The notes beneath the pieces were generated by a model. It saw only the letters and a program-made list of their open reading frames with translations, was not told the DNA's origin and did not search any database. Position numbers and translations under genes: made by a program. Shown here piece by piece: positions 44,744 through 53,461 of a stretch of DNA of 64,000 bases (positions are counted from its first letter, which is position 1; the number at the start of each line of letters is the position of its first letter). The stretch comes from Oceanihabitans iliipiscarium (GTDB lineage Bacteria; Bacteroidota; Bacteroidia; Flavobacteriales; Flavobacteriaceae): the NCBI RefSeq assembly GCF_042686125.1, contig NZ_JBHUOV010000002.1:1-64000 (forward strand). The letters run 5' to 3'.

Positions 44744-46792
44744 ATGAAAGACTTTATAAACACCTTATATAAAAATCATGCTCTAATATATAAGGTTTTA
44801 CTTTTTATTTGTGCAACTATACTTATTGTATATTTATTTCCAAAGCAAGGAAAATTTAAATATAACTTTGAGCAGGGAAAGCCTTGGCAGTCAGAAAATC
44901 TATATGCACCTTTTGATTTTGCAATTAAAAAAACGACTGAAGAAGTTGATGCCGAAAAGCAAACCATTGAAAATCAATCAAACTTATATTTTAGCTTAAA
45001 TACGTCTGTAGTTAATAACGTTAGAATAAATTATAAAGCTACTTTTAATGAAGTGTTTTCTGATTCTATTCCAGATGAAACGTTTAGTCGTTTATTTAAA
45101 ACTGGGGAACTCATTATTGATAAATTGTACAACAATGGTGTTTTAAATGAAAATTATACATTTTCTAATGATAAAAAATGCATCATATTAGATGGACAAA
45201 CAACGGTTAAACAAGCTCAGTTTATAGATCTAGTACAGCAAAAAGATTTATCTAGTATAATAAATTCTATCTTAACAGAGAATAACCATATTGATTATCA
45301 AACGGAGTTTCTAGCTTTATTTTTTGATGTTGTTGAGCCGAGTTTAACCTTTAACAAGTCGCTTACAGATAAAGCTCTGCAGGAAGATTTAAATAAAATT
45401 GCATATACTCGAGGAAGTATAGAAAAAGAAACTTTAATTATATCAAAAGGCGAAGTTGTTGAAGGTGAAAAATATCAAACTCTAGAATCTTTAAAAAATG
45501 AATATAAATCTCAAGTCTGGAGTGCATCAAATTATAATTGGATTGTATTTGCGCATACCTTATTAGTGGCATTAGCATTGCTGATGTTGCTTCTGTTTTT
45601 AAGAAAATATAGAATCGAAGTGTTTGAAAATAACACTAAAGTGACTTTTATTTTTTTCAATATTATTTTAATGGTTCTTATTACAACACTAGTAATTAGC
45701 TATAATTCACAATATATATATGTTATCCCAATTTGTATTTTGCCCTTAGTTTTAAAAGCTTTTTTTGATGCTCGATTAGGTATGTTTACGCATGTTATTA
45801 CGGTGTTATTATTAGGTTCAATAGTTCCAAATAGTTATGAATATATGTTCCTTCAAATTATCGCAGGAATAGTGACTATTCTTACAGTTTCTGAACTTTA
45901 TAAACGTGCAAACTTATTCGTTTCTGTCGGACAAATTACACTTATTTATATTATTGCTTATTTCGCTTTTTTTGTGATACATGAAGGTAGTTTTGATGCT
46001 TTAGAATGGGAAACTTTTGGACTCTTTATTTTATGTGGTCTAGCTACTTTATTTGTACAACCACTTATATATGCCTATGAGAAACTATTTGGTCTAGTTT
46101 CTGATGTTTCTTTATTAGAACTATCTGATACAAATTCTAAGCTATTAAAAGAGTTATCTAACAAAGCACCTGGAACTTTTCATCATTCTTTAAATGTGGC
46201 AAATTTAGCTGAAGCTTCTGCAAATGAAATAGGAGCAAATGCAATGCTAGTTAGAGTAGGGGCTTTATATCATGATATTGGTAAAATGAAAAATCCAACA
46301 TTTTTTACTGAAAATCAATCCACAGGAATTAATCCTCATGATGAATTATCATCAATTGAAAGTGCTAAAGTAATTATTGATCATGTTATAAATGGAATAG
46401 AAATAGCCAGAAAGAATAATCTTCCAGATCGTATAGTAGATTTTATTCGTACACATCATGGTACAAGTGTGGTCTATTATTTCTATAAAAAAGAAAAAGC
46501 TTTAAATGACGATATTGATATCGAAGATTTTAGATATCCTGGTCCAAAACCTTTTAGTAAAGAAACGGCAATATTAATGATGTGTGATAGTGTTGAGGCT
46601 GCTTCAAAAAGTTTAAAAGAACCAACTTCTTCAAAGATTGATGCTTTTGTTGAAAACATTATAAATAAGCAAATGGAGAATGAACAATTTTTAAATGCTA
46701 ATATTACATTTAAAGAAATTCAATCCATAAAAAAAGTGCTAAAACACAAGCTTGCAAATATTTATCATTTGCGCATTGAATATCCAGAGTAA
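44744..46792 (+). CDS. PgpH-type 7TM-HD phosphodiesterase
   Basis: 682 residues from the ATG at 44744. An N-terminal helix (ALIYKVLLFICATILIVYLF), an extracytoplasmic 7TMR-HDED domain (about 60-255), then six or seven membrane helices, and an HD domain from about residue 475: FHHSLNVANLAEA, YHDIGKMK (the HDIGK motif), DHVINGIEIA, FIRTHHGT and CDSVEAA hold the metal ligands. The family hydrolyses c-di-AMP in firmicutes and is predicted to do so in Bacteroidota. A diadenylate cyclase gene was not found in this window. Stands alone on its strand. Confidence 0.85.
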   Translation: MKDFINTLYKNHALIYKVLLFICATILIVYLFPKQGKFKYNFEQGKPWQSENLYAPFDFAIKKTTEEVDAEKQTIENQSNLYFSLNTSVVNNVRINYKATFNEVFSDSIPDETFSRLFKTGELIIDKLYNNGVLNENYTFSNDKKCIILDGQTTVKQAQFIDLVQQKDLSSIINSILTENNHIDYQTEFLALFFDVVEPSLTFNKSLTDKALQEDLNKIAYTRGSIEKETLIISKGEVVEGEKYQTLESLKNEYKSQVWSASNYNWIVFAHTLLVALALLMLLLFLRKYRIEVFENNTKVTFIFFNIILMVLITTLVISYNSQYIYVIPICILPLVLKAFFDARLGMFTHVITVLLLGSIVPNSYEYMFLQIIAGIVTILTVSELYKRANLFVSVGQITLIYIIAYFAFFVIHEGSFDALEWETFGLFILCGLATLFVQPLIYAYEKLFGLVSDVSLLELSDTNSKLLKELSNKAPGTFHHSLNVANLAEASANEIGANAMLVRVGALYHDIGKMKNPTFFTENQSTGINPHDELSSIESAKVIIDHVINGIEIARKNNLPDRIVDFIRTHHGTSVVYYFYKKEKALNDDIDIEDFRYPGPKPFSKETAILMMCDSVEAASKSLKEPTSSKIDAFVENIINKQMENEQFLNANITFKEIQSIKKVLKHKLANIYHLRIEYPE

Positions 46793-46819
46793 TTATTTTG
46801 AAAAAATAAAATAAAATAG

Positions 46820-46850
46820 TTGCGTTGTTAAAGATGATGCGTTACATTTG
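46820..46850 (+). promoter_or_regulatory. Promoter of the tRNA cluster
   Basis: TTG at 46820-46822, 20 bases, TACATTTG at 46843-46850, a full TAnnTTTG match. The start near 46857 leaves a 30-base leader before the first tRNA. Confidence 0.55.
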
Positions 46851-46886
46851 CAACCGCAATTTTATTGCAAAAGTTCATAATAAAAT

Positions 46887-46973
46887 GGAGAGGTGCCAGA
46901 GTGGTCGATCGGGGCTCCCTGCTAAGGAGTTGTACCTTTACGGGTATCGAGGGTTCGAATCCCTTCCTCTCTG
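46887..46973 (+). tRNA. tRNA-Ser (anticodon GCT)
   Basis: 87 bases with a long variable arm as expected for serine. Anticodon GCT at 46921-46923 in the loop CTGCTAA. The acceptor GGAGAGG pairs with CCTCTCT, with one G-T pair at its end, and the T loop GGTTCGAATC is standard. Confidence 0.96.
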
Positions 46974-46988
46974 CTTTTTATGAAACTT

Positions 46989-47063
46989 CGGGGTGTAGCG
47001 TAGCCCGGTTATCGCGCCGCGTTTGGGACGCGGAGGTCGCAGGTTCGAATCCTGCCACCCCGA
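46989..47063 (+). tRNA. tRNA-Pro (anticodon TGG)
   Basis: 75 bases. Acceptor CGGGGTG / CACCCCG pairs perfectly; the anticodon loop TTTGGGA gives TGG. The T arm GCAGGTTCGAATCCTGC is standard. Confidence 0.96.
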
Positions 47064-47076
47064 CTATAAGAGTTAA

Positions 47077-47150
47077 GGGCTCTTAGCTCAGCTGGATAGA
47101 GCACCTCCCTTCTAAGGAGGCGGTCGAAGGTTCGAATCCTTCAGGGCTCA
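47077..47150 (+). tRNA. tRNA-Arg (anticodon TCT)
   Basis: 74 bases. Acceptor GGGCTCT pairs with AGGGCTC. Anticodon loop CTTCTAA gives TCT, reading AGA, the codon most used for arginine in AT-rich genes such as these. Confidence 0.95.
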
Positions 47151-47151
47151 C

Positions 47152-47189
47152 AAAAAGCTTCACTAATTATAGTGAGGCTTTTTTGTTTT
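47152..47189 (+). terminator. Terminator of the tRNA cluster
   Basis: Stem AAGCTTCACT / AGTGAGGCTT (one G-T pair) with six-base loop, then TTTTGTTTTT. Confidence 0.85.
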
Positions 47190-47211
47190 TAGTTATAATG
47201 CAATAAAATTT

Positions 47212-48333
47212 TTATTGAAGTTCTTTTCTAAACGTTTTTCTACGCTTAATAATTTTAGGATTGAAGTGCTTCCAAATTTGTTGAATAGCCATATTATCAG
47301 CTAACTCTGGTGTTCTAATACAGTTTTCTATTCCCTTTTCAGAAAATGTCTTATAATATTCATTAAATATAACTGCTGTTATTCCTTTATTTTGATATTC
47401 TGGATCAATACCAATTAAATAAAACATAACGTCTTTACTTTCTTTTTTCGCTTTTAATAATTTTAAAAAACCAAACGGAAATAACTTTCCTTTTACATCT
47501 TGAAGAACTTTAGAAAATGAAGGCATTACAATAGCAAACGCAATCATGTTATCATCTTTATCAACAACAAATTTGATGTATTCAGGGTTTATAAAATTGA
47601 TAAATTTCTTTTTGAAGTATTCTTTTTGAATGTCTGTTATTTCTACAAAAGAAGATAATGAAGCATACGTTTTATTAAACAAATCAAACATGGTGTCTGC
47701 ATAAGGCATGACTTCTCCTGTATGCTTAAAATTTATAGCTTTTACTTGATATCTTTTTTTTATTAAAGCATTAGCCTTAATAAATGAATCTGGATTTATA
47801 TTGTTAAATGAAAATTGGCTTTCTATATATTCTTTTTCTGGACGATAACCATGTGCTTCAAAATGGTTGACATAGTAAGGATGATTATACCATGTTATCA
47901 TAGTACCTATATAGTCATACCCATCGGTTAAAACGCCAACTTTATCTAAGTTTGAAAAGCCTACTGGACCTTCGATATATTCTAATTCATGAGCTTTACC
48001 TATTTCTGCTACCTTATCTAAAAGCGCCTTAGAAACGTCTAAATCATCAATAAAATCAAACCAACCAAAACGCATTTTTTTTTGATTCTGCTTTTTAACT
48101 TCTAGCCAGTTAATTATAGCTGCAACACGACCAACAATTTCTTCTCCTTTATAAGCGATAAAGAAGAAGGCATCAGCATCATTAAAAACAGGGTTCTCTT
48201 TTTGATCAAAAGTTTTAAGCTCTTGAGTGATAATAGGTGGTACCCAATATTTTGAATTTTCATAAAGCTTAAATGGAAACTTCACAAAAGCTTTAAATTC
48301 TTTCTTTGTATGAATTTGTTTTACAGTAATCAT
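47212..48333 (-). CDS. GNAT-fold protein, probable N-acetyltransferase
   Basis: 373 residues. Two GNAT-like halves: an N-terminal one (AFFFIAYKGEEIVGRVAAII) and a C-terminal one (DVMFYLIGIDPEYQNKGITAVIFNEYYKTF), the latter with the Q-x-x-G-x-x/A acetyl-CoA region and the late NCIRTPELADN-IQQIWKHFN. Related Flavobacteriaceae proteins are often mislabelled GTP cyclohydrolase; no such catalytic motif is here. Acceptor unknown. It ends 18 bases past the transporter gene's start on the same strand, so the two are likely in one operon with the barrel gene first. Confidence 0.75.
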   Translation of the reverse strand: MITVKQIHTKKEFKAFVKFPFKLYENSKYWVPPIITQELKTFDQKENPVFNDADAFFFIAYKGEEIVGRVAAIINWLEVKKQNQKKMRFGWFDFIDDLDVSKALLDKVAEIGKAHELEYIEGPVGFSNLDKVGVLTDGYDYIGTMITWYNHPYYVNHFEAHGYRPEKEYIESQFSFNNINPDSFIKANALIKKRYQVKAINFKHTGEVMPYADTMFDLFNKTYASLSSFVEITDIQKEYFKKKFINFINPEYIKFVVDKDDNMIAFAIVMPSFSKVLQDVKGKLFPFGFLKLLKAKKESKDVMFYLIGIDPEYQNKGITAVIFNEYYKTFSEKGIENCIRTPELADNMAIQQIWKHFNPKIIKRRKTFRKELQ

Positions 48334-48351
48334 ACAGTTAGTAACTCGGTT

Positions 48352-49350
48352 TTAATCATCAAAATCTTGCTCTTGTTTTTCTCGGTTGTTTTTTTGTGAT
48401 TTTCTTGACTTTTTATCGCCTTTATCTTTTTTGTCCTTTTTCTTTTTTCCATCATTACCATCAAAGCCATTATCTATTTCTTTGTCTTCATGAAAATCTA
48501 ATCGATATGAAGCTCCAAAAGTCACACCAAAAACTGAAGGTGTATCTTTAGTATTAAGTGTTAATGCTGTATCTAACTGAAAATTTCGACTCCATAAATA
48601 TGCACCACCAAAACGTATTAGATTATCGGCATAAAAATCACTACTAATCCCATGAGCTTCACCAAATACAACCCATTCAGAGTTTATTGATTTTGTTAAT
48701 GTTAGAATATATTGAAAGTCGGATTGGTCTGTCCCAATTCTATCTTTTATAAAGTTCATAACATAAACCCAACCACCTACAAAATTATTTTGCGTTGCCA
48801 CCATTATTTTTGGACTAAAGCCTTCTACACCATAAGCCGTAAATGGGTTGTCTTTTGTGTCATAATTACCTCCTACATACACAGAAACCGCAGGAATAAG
48901 AGATTTCCATTTAAATTTATGATTGGCATTCCAACTGTATAAATTTGGTTTTTCTTCTTCAGACTTTTTATAAGGATCATACACTAAATACTTGGCTCCA
49001 ATGGTCAACGTTTTAAAATTGCTAAACTGGTCTTCATTAGAAACTGTATTTGTAAATGTTCTTTTTGTAGATTGAAAAGTACCTTCGACATTAAGTTCTA
49101 ATTCTTCCCAAAGCAAACCATATCTAGCTGTAAAATCAATCCCGAAGCTTTTATCTTCGCGTTCTAAACGAGAATGGTTTTCATTCAGCATATAAGGACC
49201 AGCTTCAAACTGTATGACATTAGTTCCAACAGAAAATGCACTTCTTGAGACACCAGGTCTATTAGAATTTATTACATCTGTGTACTGAGAAAAGCTTGTC
49301 AATGAAATAGAAAAAACTAGAATTAGTAAATAGAATTTTAAAGACTTCAT
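48352..49350 (-). CDS. Outer-membrane barrel of the MetA-phenol-degradation type with lysine-rich tail
   Basis: 332 residues. A signal peptide ending SFSQ is followed by barrel strands (VIQFEAGPYMLNE, GIDFTARYGLLWEELELN, TIGAKYLVYD, SWNANHKFKWKSLIPAVSVYVGG, FGVTFGASYRLDFH). The pattern ARYGLLWEELELNVEG fits the PF13557 family, whose name is historical and does not prove a phenol role. The last about 45 residues are not barrel: they are dense in Lys and Asp (KKKKDKKDK and EKQEQDFDD). A barrel normally ends in an aromatic, so the tail either faces the periplasm or is processed. Confidence 0.75.
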   Translation of the reverse strand: MKSLKFYLLILVFSISLTSFSQYTDVINSNRPGVSRSAFSVGTNVIQFEAGPYMLNENHSRLEREDKSFGIDFTARYGLLWEELELNVEGTFQSTKRTFTNTVSNEDQFSNFKTLTIGAKYLVYDPYKKSEEEKPNLYSWNANHKFKWKSLIPAVSVYVGGNYDTKDNPFTAYGVEGFSPKIMVATQNNFVGGWVYVMNFIKDRIGTDQSDFQYILTLTKSINSEWVVFGEAHGISSDFYADNLIRFGGAYLWSRNFQLDTALTLNTKDTPSVFGVTFGASYRLDFHEDKEIDNGFDGNDGKKKKDKKDKGDKKSRKSQKNNREKQEQDFDD

Positions 49351-49434
49351 ATTTATGGGGTTTGTTAGACTTCAAATATATATATTTTATATTTTTTTTA
49401 AGTATTTATAACATAAATTAAGGCATAAGAATTG

Positions 49435-49442
49435 TATTTTTG
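49435..49442 (+). promoter_or_regulatory. Candidate -7 box of the DUF4834-YfhO genes
   Basis: TATTTTTG, full TAnnTTTG match, 29 bases before the ATG at 49472. Confidence 0.35.
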
Positions 49443-49471
49443 TCTTACTTTTTTAAAAGAAGAATGGATTT

Positions 49472-49717
49472 ATGAAAATTATCTTAATTATTGCATTAAT
49501 TTATTTTGGTGTAAAAATACTATCTAGGTTATTTGCTCCAGTACTACTAAAGTATGTTTCAAAAAAAGCAGAACAACGTTTCGGACAACAGTTTGGCGGT
49601 TTTCAAAAGCCTGAGCCACCAAAAAAAGATGGCGAAATTACCATAGACAAAATTCCAAATAGTAAATCATCAAATAAAAATGTAGGTGAATATGTAGATT
49701 ACGAAGAAATTGATTAA
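49472..49717 (+). CDS. DUF4834 small membrane protein
   Basis: 81 residues. One N-terminal membrane helix (MKIILIIALIYFGVKILSRLF), then a polar tail with the acidic end GEYVDYEEID, the hallmark of DUF4834. Function unknown. It is 30 bases upstream of the YfhO gene on the same strand, a common order in Flavobacteriaceae. Confidence 0.85.
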   Translation: MKIILIIALIYFGVKILSRLFAPVLLKYVSKKAEQRFGQQFGGFQKPEPPKKDGEITIDKIPNSKSSNKNVGEYVDYEEID

Positions 49718-49747
49718 TTTTCAAACTTATTGTTATAAATTATTTTC

Positions 49748-52183
49748 ATGCCGTTTTATATAAAAAAAGTAATTCCTCACATTCTTGTTCTATTAGGTTT
49801 TATTATACTTTCTCTTGCTTATTTTAGTCCTGTATTAAAAGGGAAACAAATCTATCAAAGTGATATCAAACAGTATATTGGAATGTCTAAACAACAGTCC
49901 GATTTCAAAGCAGATACTGGGGAAGAAACGTATTGGACAAATAGCGCCTTTGGTGGAATGCCCACCTATCAACTTGGCGCAAAATATCCTCACAATTACA
50001 TTAAAAAGCTAGATTCGGCTTTACGCTTTTTACCACGACCTGCAGATTACCTGTTCTTATATTTTATCGGGTTTTATATCCTCTTATTGGTTCTAAAAGT
50101 AGATTTTAAACTCGCTGCTCTTGGTGCATTAGCCTTTGGGTTTTCAACCTATCTCATCATAATCCTTGGCGTTGGTCATAATAGTAAAGCTCATGCAATT
50201 GCCTATATGCCTTTAGTTTTAAGTGGAATTATACTCACTTTTAAGAAGAAATATATCGCTGGGTTTTTACTCACTGCAGTTGCAATGGCTTTAGAGATTT
50301 GTGCGAATCATTTTCAAATGACCTACTACTTACTACTATTGGTCATAGTTTTAGGAATCACATATCTAATTGACGCTTACAAAAAACAATTACTTCCTCA
50401 TTTTTTTAAATCTGTAGGAATCTTAATACTTGCCGTTATATTAGCAGTTGGATTAAATGCTACTAATATTTTAGCAACTCAAGAGTATGCTAAAGAGAGC
50501 ACACGTGGCAAAAGTGAATTAACTATACTTCCAGATGGCTCGCCAAAGGAAGCCTCTTCTGGATTGAGTAAAGCATATATTACTGAATATAGCTATGGTA
50601 TTTTAGAAACTTTTAATTTATATATACCGAGGTTTTTGGGTGGTGGAAATAACGAGGATGTTGGTAAACATTCTGCATCTTACGACTTTTTTACAAGTCA
50701 AGGTGTTCCGCCATTACAAGCTAAAGAATATGTTAAACAAACACCAACATATTGGGGTGACCAACCCATTGTTGAAGCTCCAGCTTATGTTGGAGCTGTT
50801 GTTTTATTTTTATTTGTATTTGCTTTGTTTTTAGTAAAAGGCCGCTTAAAATGGTGGCTCGTTGGTGGCACATTGTTTTCATTATTATTGTCTTATGGAA
50901 AAAATCTAGGCTTCTTGACAGATTTTTTTATCGATTATGTACCTTTATATAATAAGTTTAGAGCTGTGTCTTCGATTCAGGTTATTTTAGAATTGTGCAT
51001 TCCTGTTTTAGCCATTTTTGGTTTATCGCGTTTGTTTAACAATTTTGAACAAGATGAAGAAAAATTAAAAGGCTTAAAATATACTCTTGGGATTACTGCT
51101 GGAATAGCTATTTTCTTTTTGATTTTCAAAAACTCATTAGGTGTTATTGGTGTTGATTTTGCAGGTGTAAATGATGGTTATTTTAAGCAAAATTACGGAC
51201 AACAATTTATGGATGCGCTTCGTGATGACAGAAAAATGTTGTTCACTCAAGATACATTTAGAACACTTCTGCTAGTATTGCTTTCTGCAGGAACACTGTT
51301 TATGTTTTTAAGAAAAAAGCTTTCAGAAACCTTGGTGATTGTGATTTTTGGCGCATTAATTATTTTTGATTTAGTGTCTGTTGATAGACGCTATGTTAAT
51401 AATGACAATTTTGTTTCGGCTTTACAAGTCAATAAACCCTACCAAGCTAACGAAGCTGATGTTGAAATACTAAAAGACACCACACATTTTAGAGTGTTTG
51501 ATATTGTTGATGGCACAACACGAGCATCTTATTTTCATAATGCTTTAAGTGGATATCATGCTGCTAAGTTGAAGCGTTACGATGAATTATTCGACTTTCA
51601 TATCGCGAGAAATAATATGAATGTATTAAATATGCTTAATACAAAGTATATTATTGCTGAAGAGAATGGCAAAATATTCCCTTTTGAAAATACTGATGCT
51701 AATGGTAATGCTTGGTTTGTTGAAAAGCTAAATGTGGCGCAATCGGCAAATGAAGAAATAAAAGCTTTAGATAGCTTAAATACTAAAAAGGAAGCTGTAT
51801 TAATTGCTAATAGACAGAATGTAGAAAACATAAAAGCAAAAAAAGAATTTAAAATTGATTCGTTAGCTTCAATAAAATTAACAGAATACAAGCCTAATTA
51901 TTTAAAATACCAATCCAATAACTCTAATGATAGCTTTGCTGTGTTTTCTGAAATTTATTACGGACAAGGTTGGCAAGCTTATATTGATGGTAAAGCAACA
52001 CCTCATTTAAGAGTTAATTATGTGCTAAGAGGAATGCCTATTCCATCTGGTTCACATACCATAGAGTTTAAATTTGAACCTAAAGTCATACAAACAGGAA
52101 GTTCTATTGCTTTAGCAAGTTCTATTGTATTGGTTTTGCTACTGCTTGGAGGCTTGTTTTATAGCTTTAAGAAACAAGAATAA
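49748..52183 (+). CDS. YfhO family membrane protein
   Basis: 811 residues. About eleven or more membrane helices in the first two thirds with the luminal motif of GT-C enzymes (YQSDIKQYIGMSKQQSDF), then a soluble region (about 560-780), and a last helix at 785-805. YfhO proteins are integral membrane transferases or flippases of glycosylated lipids; the substrate is undetermined. It abuts the GT4 gene and shares a transcript with it and the flippase, so envelope glycan work is likely. Confidence 0.85.
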   Translation: MPFYIKKVIPHILVLLGFIILSLAYFSPVLKGKQIYQSDIKQYIGMSKQQSDFKADTGEETYWTNSAFGGMPTYQLGAKYPHNYIKKLDSALRFLPRPADYLFLYFIGFYILLLVLKVDFKLAALGALAFGFSTYLIIILGVGHNSKAHAIAYMPLVLSGIILTFKKKYIAGFLLTAVAMALEICANHFQMTYYLLLLVIVLGITYLIDAYKKQLLPHFFKSVGILILAVILAVGLNATNILATQEYAKESTRGKSELTILPDGSPKEASSGLSKAYITEYSYGILETFNLYIPRFLGGGNNEDVGKHSASYDFFTSQGVPPLQAKEYVKQTPTYWGDQPIVEAPAYVGAVVLFLFVFALFLVKGRLKWWLVGGTLFSLLLSYGKNLGFLTDFFIDYVPLYNKFRAVSSIQVILELCIPVLAIFGLSRLFNNFEQDEEKLKGLKYTLGITAGIAIFFLIFKNSLGVIGVDFAGVNDGYFKQNYGQQFMDALRDDRKMLFTQDTFRTLLLVLLSAGTLFMFLRKKLSETLVIVIFGALIIFDLVSVDRRYVNNDNFVSALQVNKPYQANEADVEILKDTTHFRVFDIVDGTTRASYFHNALSGYHAAKLKRYDELFDFHIARNNMNVLNMLNTKYIIAEENGKIFPFENTDANGNAWFVEKLNVAQSANEEIKALDSLNTKKEAVLIANRQNVENIKAKKEFKIDSLASIKLTEYKPNYLKYQSNNSNDSFAVFSEIYYGQGWQAYIDGKATPHLRVNYVLRGMPIPSGSHTIEFKFEPKVIQTGSSIALASSIVLVLLLLGGLFYSFKKQE

Positions 52184-53461
52184 GTGTCAAAGAAAGTACT
52201 TATTATAACCTATTATTGGCCTCCTGCTGGAGGTCCAGGCGTACAGCGTTGGTTAAAGTTTGTAAAATATTTACCTACTTTAAACATTGAACCTGTTGTT
52301 TACATACCTTCAAATCCTAATTATCCAATTGTTGATGAAAGTTTACTTGCTGAAGTTTCTAATCAACTAACCCTACTTAAACAGCCCATTCGTGAGCCTT
52401 ATAAATTAGCGAACTTCTTATCTAAAAAGAAGACTAAAGCCATAAGCAAAGGACTAATTCCAGAAAAGAAAAAGCAATCTATTGCTGAAAAGTTGATGCT
52501 TTATATTCGCGGGAATTTTTTTATTCCTGATTCTCGAAAAAGCTGGGTTAAGCCCTCTGTGAGCTATTTGTCGACCTACATTTCAGATTTTAATATTAAT
52601 ACTGTTATTACGACTGGTCCTCCTCATAGCTTACATTTAATAGGCATGCAATTGAAAGAACGGTTAGGAGTGAAGTGGCTTGCCGATTTTAGAGACCCTT
52701 GGACGACCATTGGCTATCATAAAGAATTACGCCTTACTGAAATATCAAAACAAAAACATTTAAATTTTGAACGACAAGTACTTCAAACAGCCGATCATAT
52801 TATAGTGACCAGTGAGGTGACTAAAGTCGAATTTAAAGAGAAAACGAATCAACCTATTACTGTCATTACCAATGGCTATGACCTTGAAAAGACTGGAGGA
52901 GTGGCTTTAGATGAAAAATTCACCTTGGCACATATTGGTTCTTTATTATCTCAACGTAATCCAAAAATATTATGGAAAGTCCTTCAGGAATTAGTCACAG
53001 AAAATGAAACCTTTGCAAATTGTTTTCAACTAAAACTAGTAGGTTCAGTCAGCAATGAAATATTAAAAACCATTCAAGATTATAGTTTAACTAACTATGT
53101 TGATAACCTAGGATATCTTTCACATAATGAATCTATTAGACATCAAAAAGCATCTCAAGTATTGCTGTTAATTGAAATTAATTCTGAAGATACCAAATGT
53201 ATTATTCCTGGTAAATTATTTGAGTATATGGTTTCTAACAGACCAATAATAGCTATAGGACCAAAAGGCTCAGATGTAGAAACTATTATTTCAGAAACAA
53301 ATACAGGCAACTATTTCACTTACAATGATGCAATAAATTTAAAAAGTGTAATTTTAAAGCACTTTAAGGCGTTTCAAGAAAATACATTGCAATCTCATCC
53401 TATTGGATTACAAAAATACAGTAGGAAAGCATTAACTAAAAAACTCACCGAAATAATATAA
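52184..53461 (+). CDS. Glycosyltransferase family 4 protein
   Basis: 425 residues. Two Rossmann halves: VLIITYYWPPAGGPGVQRW (residues about 4-22) is the N-terminal acceptor motif, and the C-terminal donor half carries LAHIGSLLSQRNPK and GKLFEYMVSNRPIIAIG with the E-x7-E pattern (LLLIEINSEDTKCIIPGKLFEYM). It starts with GTG immediately after the YfhO stop and ends overlapping the flippase ATG. Probably cytoplasmic-face transferase for a surface glycan; sugar unknown. Confidence 0.85.
   Translation: MSKKVLIITYYWPPAGGPGVQRWLKFVKYLPTLNIEPVVYIPSNPNYPIVDESLLAEVSNQLTLLKQPIREPYKLANFLSKKKTKAISKGLIPEKKKQSIAEKLMLYIRGNFFIPDSRKSWVKPSVSYLSTYISDFNINTVITTGPPHSLHLIGMQLKERLGVKWLADFRDPWTTIGYHKELRLTEISKQKHLNFERQVLQTADHIIVTSEVTKVEFKEKTNQPITVITNGYDLEKTGGVALDEKFTLAHIGSLLSQRNPKILWKVLQELVTENETFANCFQLKLVGSVSNEILKTIQDYSLTNYVDNLGYLSHNESIRHQKASQVLLLIEINSEDTKCIIPGKLFEYMVSNRPIIAIGPKGSDVETIISETNTGNYFTYNDAINLKSVILKHFKAFQENTLQSHPIGLQKYSRKALTKKLTEII

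Noticed and set aside
46865..47086. Plus-strand frame of 73 residues
   Set aside because: It is made of tRNA-Ser and tRNA-Pro sequence.
47212..48333. GTP cyclohydrolase annotation
   Set aside because: The sequence has a GNAT fold pattern and no zinc-binding or GTP-cyclohydrolase motifs.
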